From: Corallococcus macrosporus DSM 14697
GTDB lineage: Bacteria; Myxococcota; Myxococcia; Myxococcales; Myxococcaceae
DNA: 64,000 nucleotides
Assembly: GCF_002305895.1 (NCBI RefSeq)
Contig: NZ_CP022203.1
Coordinates: forward strand, 3,512,501-3,576,500
Reading direction: 5' to 3'
Shown here one piece after another: positions 6,673 through 14,517 of the stretch. The translations under genes were made by a program, and so were the position numbers. The first letter of the stretch is position 1, and every line of letters begins with the position of its first letter. The notes below the pieces were generated by a model, which worked only from the letters and a program-made list of their open reading frames with translations, was not told where the DNA came from and searched no databases.

Positions 6673-9600
6673 CTACTTGTCCAGCTCGTCCACCAGGGCG
6701 GTCCAGTCGTCGTCCTCCTTGGCCGTGGGGAGCTGGATGAGCAGGGTCCGGTCGGTGGGCTCGGAGTCGTCGCTCAGCGCCGCGGGCGGGGCGGGGGCCG
6801 GCGCCGGGGCAGGGGCAGGGGCCTTCTTCGCGGCGGCCTGCGCCGCGGGTCTGGCGGCGGCCTTCTTCGCCGGTGCCGCCGGCGCCGCGGTGGGCGGGAT
6901 GACCTGGTTGAGCTGTGTCCTCACCGCCAGGTCGTCGTCCTCGGCGGGCCTGGCGGCGGCCTTGGAGGCCGCGGCGGTGGACTTGCTCTTGTACCGGGCC
7001 AGCTCCAGCTCGGCGACCTTGAGGGCCTTGCTCTTCTCCTGCACGGACTGCTGCAGGCGGGCGACCTCCTGGGCCTTGATGGTGTCGCGGCGCTCCAGCT
7101 CCGCCTTCTGCTTCGCGGTGAGCTCCTCCTGCTCCTTGGCGTGCCGCGCCTCCAGGTCCTTGCGCTCCTTCTGCGCGGCGGCCAGGCGGGTGGTGGCCTC
7201 GTGGGCCCTGGCCTCCGCCGCGGCCACCTTGGCGTTGAGCTCCTTCTCCGCGCGGGCCTTGGTGCCGTGCGCGTTCTCCACCGCCAGCTCCAGGTCCTGG
7301 ATCTTCTTAGCCCGCGCGGTGAGCTGACCCTGCAGCTCCTTGGCCCTGGCGTCGTGTTCCGCGGCCTGCGTCTGGGCGTCCTGCGTGAGCTGGGCGACGC
7401 GCTGCTCGGCCTTGGCCAGCTTCGCCGCCAGCTCGTCCGCCGCGCGCTTTGCGTCCGCGCGCTCCTGGGTGGCCTGCTGGGCCTGCTGCTGGAGCCGGGC
7501 CTCCGCCTGCTGGAGCTGGCCCGCGAGGCCGTCCCGTTCGGCGGTGAGCTTCTGCTGGGCGGTGCCCGCGGCGCGGAGCTGGTCCTCGCGGCCCGCCAGC
7601 GCCTTGCGGCCCTGCTCGAGCTGCTCGTTGAGGCCGGCGACCTGCTGCCCCAGGCCCTCGGCCTGACGGCGGGCCTCGGTGGCCTGCGCCTGGAGCCTGG
7701 CCTCCATCGCCTTGAGCTGCTCGGTGCGGGTGGCCACCTCGCGGTTGAGCACCTCCGCCTGACGCATCTTCTCCTGCGTCACGTGGGTGAGCTTGCGGAG
7801 CGTGTCCGACAGCTCGGTGCCCTTCTGTGTCAGGTCGTGCTGGAGGAGCTCCTCGCGGCGCTGCGACTCCTCGGTGAGCGTGTGCAGCCGCTCTTCCAGG
7901 GTGGCGCGGGCGTTCTCCGCCTGGGCCAGCGTCGCGGTGAGCTGCGTCACCTCGGCGACGCGGGTGCCCAGCTCGTGCTTGGTGAGCGTGAGGTGCTCGC
8001 CCAGGTCCTCGCCATGGGCGCGCGCCTCGGCGAGCTGTCCTTCCAGCGCGGCCTGGGTGTTCGCCGCGGCCTTCCGGCTCTCCTGGTGGGCGTGCTGCTC
8101 CTTCGCCAGCGCGTCGCGGGTGGCGGCGAGCTGGCCCTGCGTCTGCTCCAGCGTCTGGCTGGTGGCCTCCAACTCGGCGCGCAGCCCGTCGCGCTCGCTG
8201 GTGAGGTCGCCGATGTGCGCGCTCGACTCCGCGGCCAGCTTCTCATGCGCGGCGCGCTCGGCCTCGTAGTTCCCCTGCGTCTCGGACAGCTCGCTGCGGA
8301 GCTGGCCAATCTGGCCGGTGAGGTCCTGCTCCAGGGCGTCCTTCGCCGCGCCCAGGTCCGCCAGCTCCGCGATGCGCTGGTCGCGCTCGTGGGTGGTGTG
8401 GGCCAGGGTGTCGCGGGTCTGCGCCAGCGCGCCTTCCGTATCGGAGAGCCGCGCCTGCGTGTCCGCCAGCGTCTGGCTGGTGGCGTCCAGCTCGCCGCGC
8501 GTCTCCGCCAGGGTGCCTTCGGTGCTGGCCAGGGTGCTCTGCGTGTCGGCGAGCTGCTGCTCCGTCTGCGCCAGCGTCTGCTGCGTCTGCCCCAGCGTCT
8601 GGCTGGTCGCGTCGAGCTCGCCGCGCGTCTGCGCGAGCGAGTCCTCGGTCTGGGCCAGCGTCTGCTGCGTCTGCGCCAGCGTCTGGCTGGTCGCGTCCAG
8701 CTCGCCGCGCGTCTCCGCCAGCGCACCTTCCGTGCTGGCGAGCTGCTGCTGCGTCTGGGCCAGCGTCTGGCTGGTGGCGTCCAGCTCGCCGCGCGTCTGC
8801 GCCAGGGTGCCTTCGGTGCTGGCCAGGGTGTTCTGCGTGTCGGCGAGCTGCTGCTCCGTCTGCGCCAGCGTCTGCTGCGTCTGCGTCAGCGTCTGGCTGG
8901 TGGCGTCCAGCTCGCCGCGCGTCTGCGCGAGCGAGTCCTCGGTCTGGGCCAGCGTCTGCTGCGTCTGCGTCAGCGTCTGGCTGGTGGCCTCCAGCTCGCC
9001 GCGCGTCTGCGCCAGCGTGCCCTCCGTGTCGGAGAGCCGCGCCTGCGTGTCCGCAAGCGTCTGGCTGGTGGCGTCCAGCTCGCCGCGCGTCTGCGCCAGG
9101 GTGCCTTCGGTGCTGGCCAGGGTGTTCTGCGTGTCGGCGAGCTGCTGCTCCGTCTGCGCCAGCGTCTGCTGCGTCTGCGTCAGCGTCTGGCTGGTGGCCT
9201 CCAGGTCACCGCTCAGCTCGGAGATGCGTTGGTCGCGCGCGGCCACGTCCCCTTGCAGGGCTTCGATGGTGCCGTCGCGCTGGGCGACGGTGTCCTCCAG
9301 CATGGCGACGCGCGCGGAGCGCTGTTCGCCGGTCCGCTGCGAGTCGTCGAGCTGCCGCTGCGTCTCCTCGAGCTGCGAGGTGAGCGCCTGGATTTGGCCG
9401 GTGAGGTCCGCCTCCAGCTCGGCCTTCGCCTGGGAGAGCGCCTGGAGCCGGTCGTTGAGGTCCGTCTCCAGCTCGTCCTTGGCCTGTCCCAGCGCCTGGA
9501 GCTCCGCGGTCAGCTCGTTCTCGCGGTCGTCCAGGTGCGCCTTGACGGCCTCGACCTCGCCCTCGAGCTCGCCGATGCGCTCCAGGTGCTGCTGGATGTT

Positions 9601-11175
9601 GGCGTTGAGCTCCGCCTCGGTGTGCTCGTTCCGGGCGATGGTCTCCGACAGCTCGCGCTCCAGCGTGCCAAGCTTGGCGTCACGCTCCTCGACGCGCCGG
9701 GTGAGCTCGGCCTCCTGGGCATCCTTGTCCAGCCGGAGCTGGTCCCGCTCGCCCGTGGTGCGCGCGAGGTCGGTCTCCAGGTCCGCGACCTGCTGGCTGA
9801 GCTTCGCCTCCAGCGCGTCGCGCTCGGCGTTCAGCCGGTGGATCTCCGCGTCCGCCTGGGTGCCATGCTCCTCGGCGCGGGCCGCGCGGGCCTCCAGGCC
9901 GCGCACGGTGGTGTCGCGCTCCTGCTCGGTCTGCTGCAGCCGCTCCTGGAGGGCCTGGATTTCGCCGTCCAGCTCGGCGAAGCGCTGGTCGCGCTCGCTG
10001 ATGGTGCGGCCCAGCTCGGCCTCGAAGTCGTCACCGCGCCTGGTCAGCCGCGCGATTTCGCCTTCATTCGCGAGGACGGTGTCCTGGAGCTTCTGCTCCT
10101 TGACCTCGAACTCCAGCGTGACGACGCCGAGGTGCTTCTCCAGCTTGTCGTACTCGTTGCGGCCGTGCTCCAGCTCGCTGGCGCGGCGGGCCAGCTCCTC
10201 CTCGGCGCGGGAGACCTCGCGGCGCAGGAGGTTGATGTCCTTCTCCTTGGAGGCGACGACCTCGATGAGGTCCTTCTCCGCGGAGAACTTCTGGAGGAGC
10301 AGGTCGTCGACGGTGGCGCCGTGCTCGCGCTCCTTCTGGATGGTGGCCTGCTGGGCCTCGTTGAAGCGGCGCAGCAGGTCGTCCACCTGCATCTTCAGGC
10401 CCTGCAGCTCCACGTCCTTCTCGTGGATGCGGTCCTCGCCGGAGAGCAGCTCGCGCTCGCGCACGCTCCAGATTTCGGAGAGGCGGGCGAGCTGGGCCTC
10501 ACGCGTCTTCAGCTCGTCGCGGAGGATTTGAATCTTGCCCTCGGGCGTGCCCATCAGCTCGCGCCGCGGCGGCGGACGCTTGAGCTGACGCGACTCCGCG
10601 AGCAGCTCCGCCTTGCGCTCCGCGATGGACTGGAACGTGCGGTCGAGGAACGCGCGGTCCTCTTCCGTCATCGCGCTGCGGCGCTCGCGCTTGGGCAGCT
10701 TCGGCGGGCCACCCGCGGCCTTGAGCGACGGCGGCATGGGCGGCGGTGCCTCGCGCGTCCCATTCAGCGCGGCGTCCAGCGACGCGCTGGTGTCATCCGT
10801 ACCGGGCGGCACGATGCCGTGGCTCAACGCGGTCAGGTCGCCCAGCTCGAACGGGAAGGCCAGATAGCCGTCCGCCGCTTGCGGGGTCTGGCGATGCTGC
10901 GCCAGGCCCTCCACGCCGCTTTCGGAGGAGATGAGGAGCACCTTGAGGTTCTGTCCCCACTTGCCCTTCTTGATGTTGCCGCAGAGGACGAAGCCGGACT
11001 GATCCTTCAACTCCGCGCGCAGGACGACCAGGTCTGGCCGCCGCTTCTCCAGCTCACGCTGCGCGTCAGCCGACGTCTCAGCCAGGTTGGTCTGGTAACC
11101 CGCGCCCTTGAGCACGGTGGCCATGCTGAGCGCTAATTCGTGATCGCTTTCGACGATGAGGACCCGACGCTCCAT
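6673..11175 (-). CDS. aglZ: AglZ gliding-motility protein (pseudo-receiver plus coiled coil)
   Basis: A 1500-residue cytoplasmic protein. Residues 1-120 form a CheY-like receiver that cannot be phosphorylated: the usual Asp is Arg53 (VVLRAEL) and the conserved Lys is replaced in YLAFPF. From about 190 to 1400 it is a heptad-rich coiled coil; the end is an Ala/Pro/Lys-rich tail. This is the architecture of M. xanthus AglZ, which works with MglA at focal adhesion complexes in gliding (A) motility and interacts with the Frz pathway. The M. xanthus protein is, from memory, 1395 residues; the extra length here sits in tandem repeats. ATG at 11175 has AAGGG five bases upstream. It is preceded by a GT4 glycosyltransferase gene on the same strand, 100 bp away. 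Confidence 0.9.
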   Translation of the reverse strand: MERRVLIVESDHELALSMATVLKGAGYQTNLAETSADAQRELEKRRPDLVVLRAELKDQSGFVLCGNIKKGKWGQNLKVLLISSESGVEGLAQHRQTPQAADGYLAFPFELGDLTALSHGIVPPGTDDTSASLDAALNGTREAPPPMPPSLKAAGGPPKLPKRERRSAMTEEDRAFLDRTFQSIAERKAELLAESRQLKRPPPRRELMGTPEGKIQILRDELKTREAQLARLSEIWSVRERELLSGEDRIHEKDVELQGLKMQVDDLLRRFNEAQQATIQKEREHGATVDDLLLQKFSAEKDLIEVVASKEKDINLLRREVSRAEEELARRASELEHGRNEYDKLEKHLGVVTLEFEVKEQKLQDTVLANEGEIARLTRRGDDFEAELGRTISERDQRFAELDGEIQALQERLQQTEQERDTTVRGLEARAARAEEHGTQADAEIHRLNAERDALEAKLSQQVADLETDLARTTGERDQLRLDKDAQEAELTRRVEERDAKLGTLERELSETIARNEHTEAELNANIQQHLERIGELEGEVEAVKAHLDDRENELTAELQALGQAKDELETDLNDRLQALSQAKAELEADLTGQIQALTSQLEETQRQLDDSQRTGEQRSARVAMLEDTVAQRDGTIEALQGDVAARDQRISELSGDLEATSQTLTQTQQTLAQTEQQLADTQNTLASTEGTLAQTRGELDATSQTLADTQARLSDTEGTLAQTRGELEATSQTLTQTQQTLAQTEDSLAQTRGELDATSQTLTQTQQTLAQTEQQLADTQNTLASTEGTLAQTRGELDATSQTLAQTQQQLASTEGALAETRGELDATSQTLAQTQQTLAQTEDSLAQTRGELDATSQTLGQTQQTLAQTEQQLADTQSTLASTEGTLAETRGELDATSQTLADTQARLSDTEGALAQTRDTLAHTTHERDQRIAELADLGAAKDALEQDLTGQIGQLRSELSETQGNYEAERAAHEKLAAESSAHIGDLTSERDGLRAELEATSQTLEQTQGQLAATRDALAKEQHAHQESRKAAANTQAALEGQLAEARAHGEDLGEHLTLTKHELGTRVAEVTQLTATLAQAENARATLEERLHTLTEESQRREELLQHDLTQKGTELSDTLRKLTHVTQEKMRQAEVLNREVATRTEQLKAMEARLQAQATEARRQAEGLGQQVAGLNEQLEQGRKALAGREDQLRAAGTAQQKLTAERDGLAGQLQQAEARLQQQAQQATQERADAKRAADELAAKLAKAEQRVAQLTQDAQTQAAEHDARAKELQGQLTARAKKIQDLELAVENAHGTKARAEKELNAKVAAAEARAHEATTRLAAAQKERKDLEARHAKEQEELTAKQKAELERRDTIKAQEVARLQQSVQEKSKALKVAELELARYKSKSTAAASKAAARPAEDDDLAVRTQLNQVIPPTAAPAAPAKKAAARPAAQAAAKKAPAPAPAPAPAPPAALSDDSEPTDRTLLIQLPTAKEDDDWTALVDELDK
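8401..9198 (-). repeat. Tandem coiled-coil repeats inside aglZ
   Basis: Eight consecutive units, each beginning ATSQTL and ending near TRGEL, with lengths 42, 28, 28, 42, 28, 28, 42 and 28 residues, all multiples of 14 (two heptads). The DNA is also repetitive: 8762-8904 and 9056-9198 read as identical over 143 bp at an offset of 294 bp. Such near-identical in-frame copies allow length change by recombination without breaking the heptad register. A lone diverged unit lies downstream near 8150. Confidence 0.9.
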
Positions 11176-11274
11176 GAAGCCCTTGTTCCCGGAAAAAGTG
11201 CTGTGAAAACCGGAACATCCTATCGGGCGTCGGCGACCCTTGGAAAGTTTCCAGGATCAGCTCGGTTGGCTGCC

Positions 11275-14200
11275 TCACGAGCTCTTGCCGCGGACGACCA
11301 CTTCCGGACGGCCTGAAGGGGCGGGGTGGGCGGGGTTCGTCGGTTCGTCGCGGCCGGGGAAGGTGGTGGGCGGCGTGTGACGGTCGAACCGGATGCCGTC
11401 GGGAGGGCAGTACCCGTGCGCGAGCTGCGCGAACCACGGGTTCAGCGTCGAGGGAACGGGCTCCGGGGCGGGGCCCTCGTCGGGGGACGCGGGGGCCACG
11501 TCGGCGTCGGCCTCTTCGAGGTCGTCGTCCGTGTCGATGAGCTGCGCTGCACTGCTGGCGGAAATCTCCGCTTCCTCCACCTCGTCGCTGCTGATTTCGT
11601 CCGGCTCATCGGGCTGGGGCCGGTCGCGGGGAGGGCTGTCATCGCCTTCGTCGAGCGATTCGGCTTCGTCCTCGGAGATCTCCTCCGGCTCTTCGTCCTC
11701 GGCGCTGGGGAGCGGCGCGGAGGCCTTGAGCGTCCGCGGGCTCAACGGCTCCAGGCGGGGCGGGCCATCCACGGACTGCAGCGTGGGCGGCCGCTGCCTC
11801 GGGACGGGCGGAGGCGTCGCCGCGCGGGGCGGGAGCGCGGGTGGGCGGTCGGCCTCCGGCGTCGCGGCGCTCGGGTGGAGCGTCGGCGCCGGGCGCTCCG
11901 GCGTGGACGCGGCCGTGCCTCCTCGGATGGGCGGCAGGCGCTCACCGTCGGGGGCGCCGGGGCCGGAGCGGAGGACGGGAGGCGTTCGCTCGTGCTCAGA
12001 GGTCTTCGACCGCTCCGTGAGCGACGGCATGCGGCCGGCGGGCGTCTCCATGCGGGCCGAGATGCTCCGGCTCGACAGGGGAGAGGGCGCGGGGACGATG
12101 GGCGTGGGCGTCGGGTGCTCGTCCGGACGGCCCGAGCCCTGTGCGCCACGGCCGCCGCTGGGTGACCGCGAGGGGAGGAGCTCCCGCAGCAGCTCCGTCG
12201 GCACGCGGATGATGGGCGTCGGCGCGGGAGGCTCGTCCCGTTCCCGCTCGAAGGGGGAGCGGACCACTGGCGTGTGCGAGGGGGGCTCGTAGCGCGCGCC
12301 GAGGACAGGGCTGCGGACGACCGGAGTCGGCGCGGGGGCTTCGTCGGATTCCCCGGTGCCTTCGCTGGCCCGGGCCTCGCCCCGGTTCAGCGCGGCCGGG
12401 GCCTTGACGATGGGCGTGGGCGCCGGTGTCTCGCCGGCGTCCGCGCTCACGGGGGGAGGCGGCCGGCCCGGCGGGGGCGGCACCTTGACGACAGGCGTGG
12501 CCGCCGAGGCCTCCGCGCCATCGGTGCTCGAAGTGGACGGCAGCCGGACTGGAGGCGGTGGCACCTTGACGATGGGCGTGGTGCCCGCGCTCTCGGGGGT
12601 GTCCGGGCCCGAGGAGACAGGCGGCCGGCCCGAAGGCGAGGGCGCCTTCGTGACAGGCGTGGTGCCCGCGTCTTCTTCGCCGTCCGCGCTCGCGAACGCA
12701 GGATGCCGTCCCGAAGGGGGCGGCGCCTTGGTGACGGGCGTCGGCTCGGAGGGGCCACTCGCATCGTCGGCCGTCGAAGCGGCCCGCGCCGACGGCGGCT
12801 CGTCGGCGTCTTCGAACTCCGTCGCCTGGACGATCGGGAGCGAATTTTCGGGGTCCTCGGATGGGCGGGGTGTTGCCGCTTCAGCCCCCGCCGTCGATGG
12901 CTGCTCACGCAGCGGCGCGCCCATCACCACGGGCGGGCCAATGGGGTTCGACTCGAGCTCCGTCTTGACGAGCCGCGTGTCGAGCCCCTCGTCCAGCACC
13001 TGCCCCAGGACCAGCGGCAGGTCCTCCTTCTTCGAGGGCTTCGTGGCGGGCGCGTCCTTGTCCTTCCGAGGCTCCGGCGCCTTCGACCTCGCCACCGGCG
13101 CCGCCGTGGGGGCGGGTTCGGGGGGCAGCAGCGCCGCCAGCCGGTTCGTGGGCGTCCCCGTCACCGTGGTGGGCGCGGGCAGGTCGTCCTCGCTCGTGGT
13201 GGAGACCGGCTCCGACCGCTTCTCCAGCAGCGAGTCATACAGGTCCAGGAGCTTGCCGCGGATGAGCCCCGCGTCGAGCGCCTCCTCCGCGTGGGCCCGG
13301 GCCGCGCGGCCCAGCTCCAGCCGGCGCGGAACGTCGCGTGCCAGCTCGAGGATGCGGTCGGCCAGGGCCTGGCTGTCGCCGGGGGGGAAGAAGAGGCCCG
13401 CGGCCTCCGGGATGAGCTCCCGCGTCACGGGCAGGTCCGCGGCGATGAGGGGACGGCCCGCGGCGCAGTACTCCGACGCCTTCGCCAGGGGGCCGCCCTG
13501 GACGCGGTTGCGCTCCACGTCCTCCAGCGGGAGCACGCCCACGTCCGCGAGCGCGAGCACCTTGGCCAGGTCGTCGTGGTTCACCGGGGGCTGGAACTCC
13601 ACCCGGTCGCCCAGCTTCAGCTCCTTCACCAGGTCATCCAGGTGCGGCTGCCAGTCCGCGTGACGCGCGCCCACCACCGTGAGGCGCACCTCTTCGTGCC
13701 GGGCCGCCAGCGCCACCGCGCGCAGCAGCGTGGACAGGCCCTGCCAGCCCACCTGGCTGCCCAGGTACATCATCCGGAGCGGCTCCCCGTCCGGGGCGCC
13801 CAGCACGTCGGGCGAGAAGGGGGCCAGGTCCACCGGCGCGGGGAGCACCCGGACCTGGTCCTCGCTGGCGCCCAGCGACTGGATGTACGCGCGCGTCGCC
13901 TCCGAGCCGGTGACGACCAGGTCCGCGTTCATCAGGCAGAACAGCTCCTGCCGGCGAATCTTCGACAGGAAGCGCCGGTCCCCCTCCGTCTGGGGGTGGG
14001 TGTAGCGCAGCTCCTGCGAAGGGAAGGTCTGCGCCTCATAGATGAGGCGGTACCCGTAGTCTCCCTTGAGCTCGCACAGCGCGTATCCCCCGAAGGGGTC
14101 CGTGAAGTGGGCGAGCGCGTAGTCCTCGCTCTCGAGCTGCCGGCGCACGGCCCGCTCGAAGGCCTGGATGCGGGAGGCCAGGTCCCCCGAGCCTACCGGG

Positions 14201-14385
14201 ACGCGCAGCAGGCGGGCGCCCTGGTACTTCTCGATGTGGGAGTGGTCAGGCGTCTTCGCCGACAGCACCACCACGGAGAAGCGGTCCGGCAACGCCTTCA
14301 AGTATTCGGTCAAACGCCGGGACGAGCCCGACGGACCGGGGATGACGTCGAAACTGCACAGGAGCAGTCTGGGCAGGTCGCTCAA
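11275..14385 (-). CDS. GT4 glycosyltransferase with long repetitive acidic tail
   Basis: A 1036-residue protein. Residues 1 to about 390 are a GT-B, family-4-type glycosyltransferase: an N-terminal Rossmann half beginning LLLCSFDVIPGPSGSSRR and a C-terminal half with the donor-binding stretch ASEYCAAGRPLIAADLPVTREL. The remaining 640 residues look disordered: nine copies of TP(V/I)(V/T/I)(K/R)xP spaced about 25-30 residues, a Pro/Arg region, an acidic block near 890-980 and a final conserved-looking segment WFAQLAHGYCPPDGIRF continuing to RHTPPTTFPGRD. The enzyme part should transfer a sugar in the cytoplasm. The tail is unexplained and may dock the enzyme to partners. The gene lies 100 bp upstream of aglZ, same strand. 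Confidence 0.8.
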   Translation of the reverse strand: MSDLPRLLLCSFDVIPGPSGSSRRLTEYLKALPDRFSVVVLSAKTPDHSHIEKYQGARLLRVPVGSGDLASRIQAFERAVRRQLESEDYALAHFTDPFGGYALCELKGDYGYRLIYEAQTFPSQELRYTHPQTEGDRRFLSKIRRQELFCLMNADLVVTGSEATRAYIQSLGASEDQVRVLPAPVDLAPFSPDVLGAPDGEPLRMMYLGSQVGWQGLSTLLRAVALAARHEEVRLTVVGARHADWQPHLDDLVKELKLGDRVEFQPPVNHDDLAKVLALADVGVLPLEDVERNRVQGGPLAKASEYCAAGRPLIAADLPVTRELIPEAAGLFFPPGDSQALADRILELARDVPRRLELGRAARAHAEEALDAGLIRGKLLDLYDSLLEKRSEPVSTTSEDDLPAPTTVTGTPTNRLAALLPPEPAPTAAPVARSKAPEPRKDKDAPATKPSKKEDLPLVLGQVLDEGLDTRLVKTELESNPIGPPVVMGAPLREQPSTAGAEAATPRPSEDPENSLPIVQATEFEDADEPPSARAASTADDASGPSEPTPVTKAPPPSGRHPAFASADGEEDAGTTPVTKAPSPSGRPPVSSGPDTPESAGTTPIVKVPPPPVRLPSTSSTDGAEASAATPVVKVPPPPGRPPPPVSADAGETPAPTPIVKAPAALNRGEARASEGTGESDEAPAPTPVVRSPVLGARYEPPSHTPVVRSPFERERDEPPAPTPIIRVPTELLRELLPSRSPSGGRGAQGSGRPDEHPTPTPIVPAPSPLSSRSISARMETPAGRMPSLTERSKTSEHERTPPVLRSGPGAPDGERLPPIRGGTAASTPERPAPTLHPSAATPEADRPPALPPRAATPPPVPRQRPPTLQSVDGPPRLEPLSPRTLKASAPLPSAEDEEPEEISEDEAESLDEGDDSPPRDRPQPDEPDEISSDEVEEAEISASSAAQLIDTDDDLEEADADVAPASPDEGPAPEPVPSTLNPWFAQLAHGYCPPDGIRFDRHTPPTTFPGRDEPTNPAHPAPSGRPEVVVRGKSS
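12085..12745 (-). repeat. Nine TPxxKxP repeats in the glycosyltransferase tail
   Basis: The encoded motifs in order are TPVTKAP, TPVTKAP, TPIVKVP, TPVVKVP, TPIVKAP, TPVVRSP, TPVVRSP, TPIIRVP and TPIVPAP, with variable Pro/Ser/Glu-rich spacers. The regular motif within otherwise fast-changing sequence suggests multiple copies of a short binding site. Confidence 0.75.
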
Positions 14386-14478
14386 GCGTGGGCAGGATAC
14401 CTAGCCATCCCCTGGGTGTCATCGGGTGATGCGATGAGAATCGGGGTCGGGCGAAGAACACATGAAATGCTGGCACGT

Positions 14479-14507
14479 TGACCCTCCTATACCCGCGACC
14501 TAAAGGC
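14479..14507 (+). promoter_or_regulatory. Possible promoter for the DUF4912 gene
   Basis: TTGACC (14479-14484), 17 bp, TAAAGG (14502-14507), in the divergent gap between the GT4 gene and the DUF4912 gene. A start about 7 bases past the -10 would leave almost no leader before the ATG at 14518. The -10 is a weak match. Confidence 0.35.
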
Positions 14508-14517
14508 CTGCTTGCCT

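Noticed and set aside
8401-9198. Regular DNA repeats that could suggest a CRISPR array
   Set aside because: The units are translated in frame as coiled-coil repeats and there are no unique spacers.
6610-11136. A 1508-codon open frame antisense to aglZ
   Set aside because: It is a shadow created by the GC-rich third codon positions and repeats of aglZ; its Leu/Arg/Gly-only composition is not that of a real protein.
12274-14481. A 735-codon plus-strand frame opposite the glycosyltransferase
   Set aside because: Arg/Gly-rich, no domain, covers the GT4 domain and tail encoded on the minus strand.
14450-14500. TGGCACG as a sigma-54 element before the DUF4912 gene
   Set aside because: The GC dinucleotide ten bases downstream of GG is missing.
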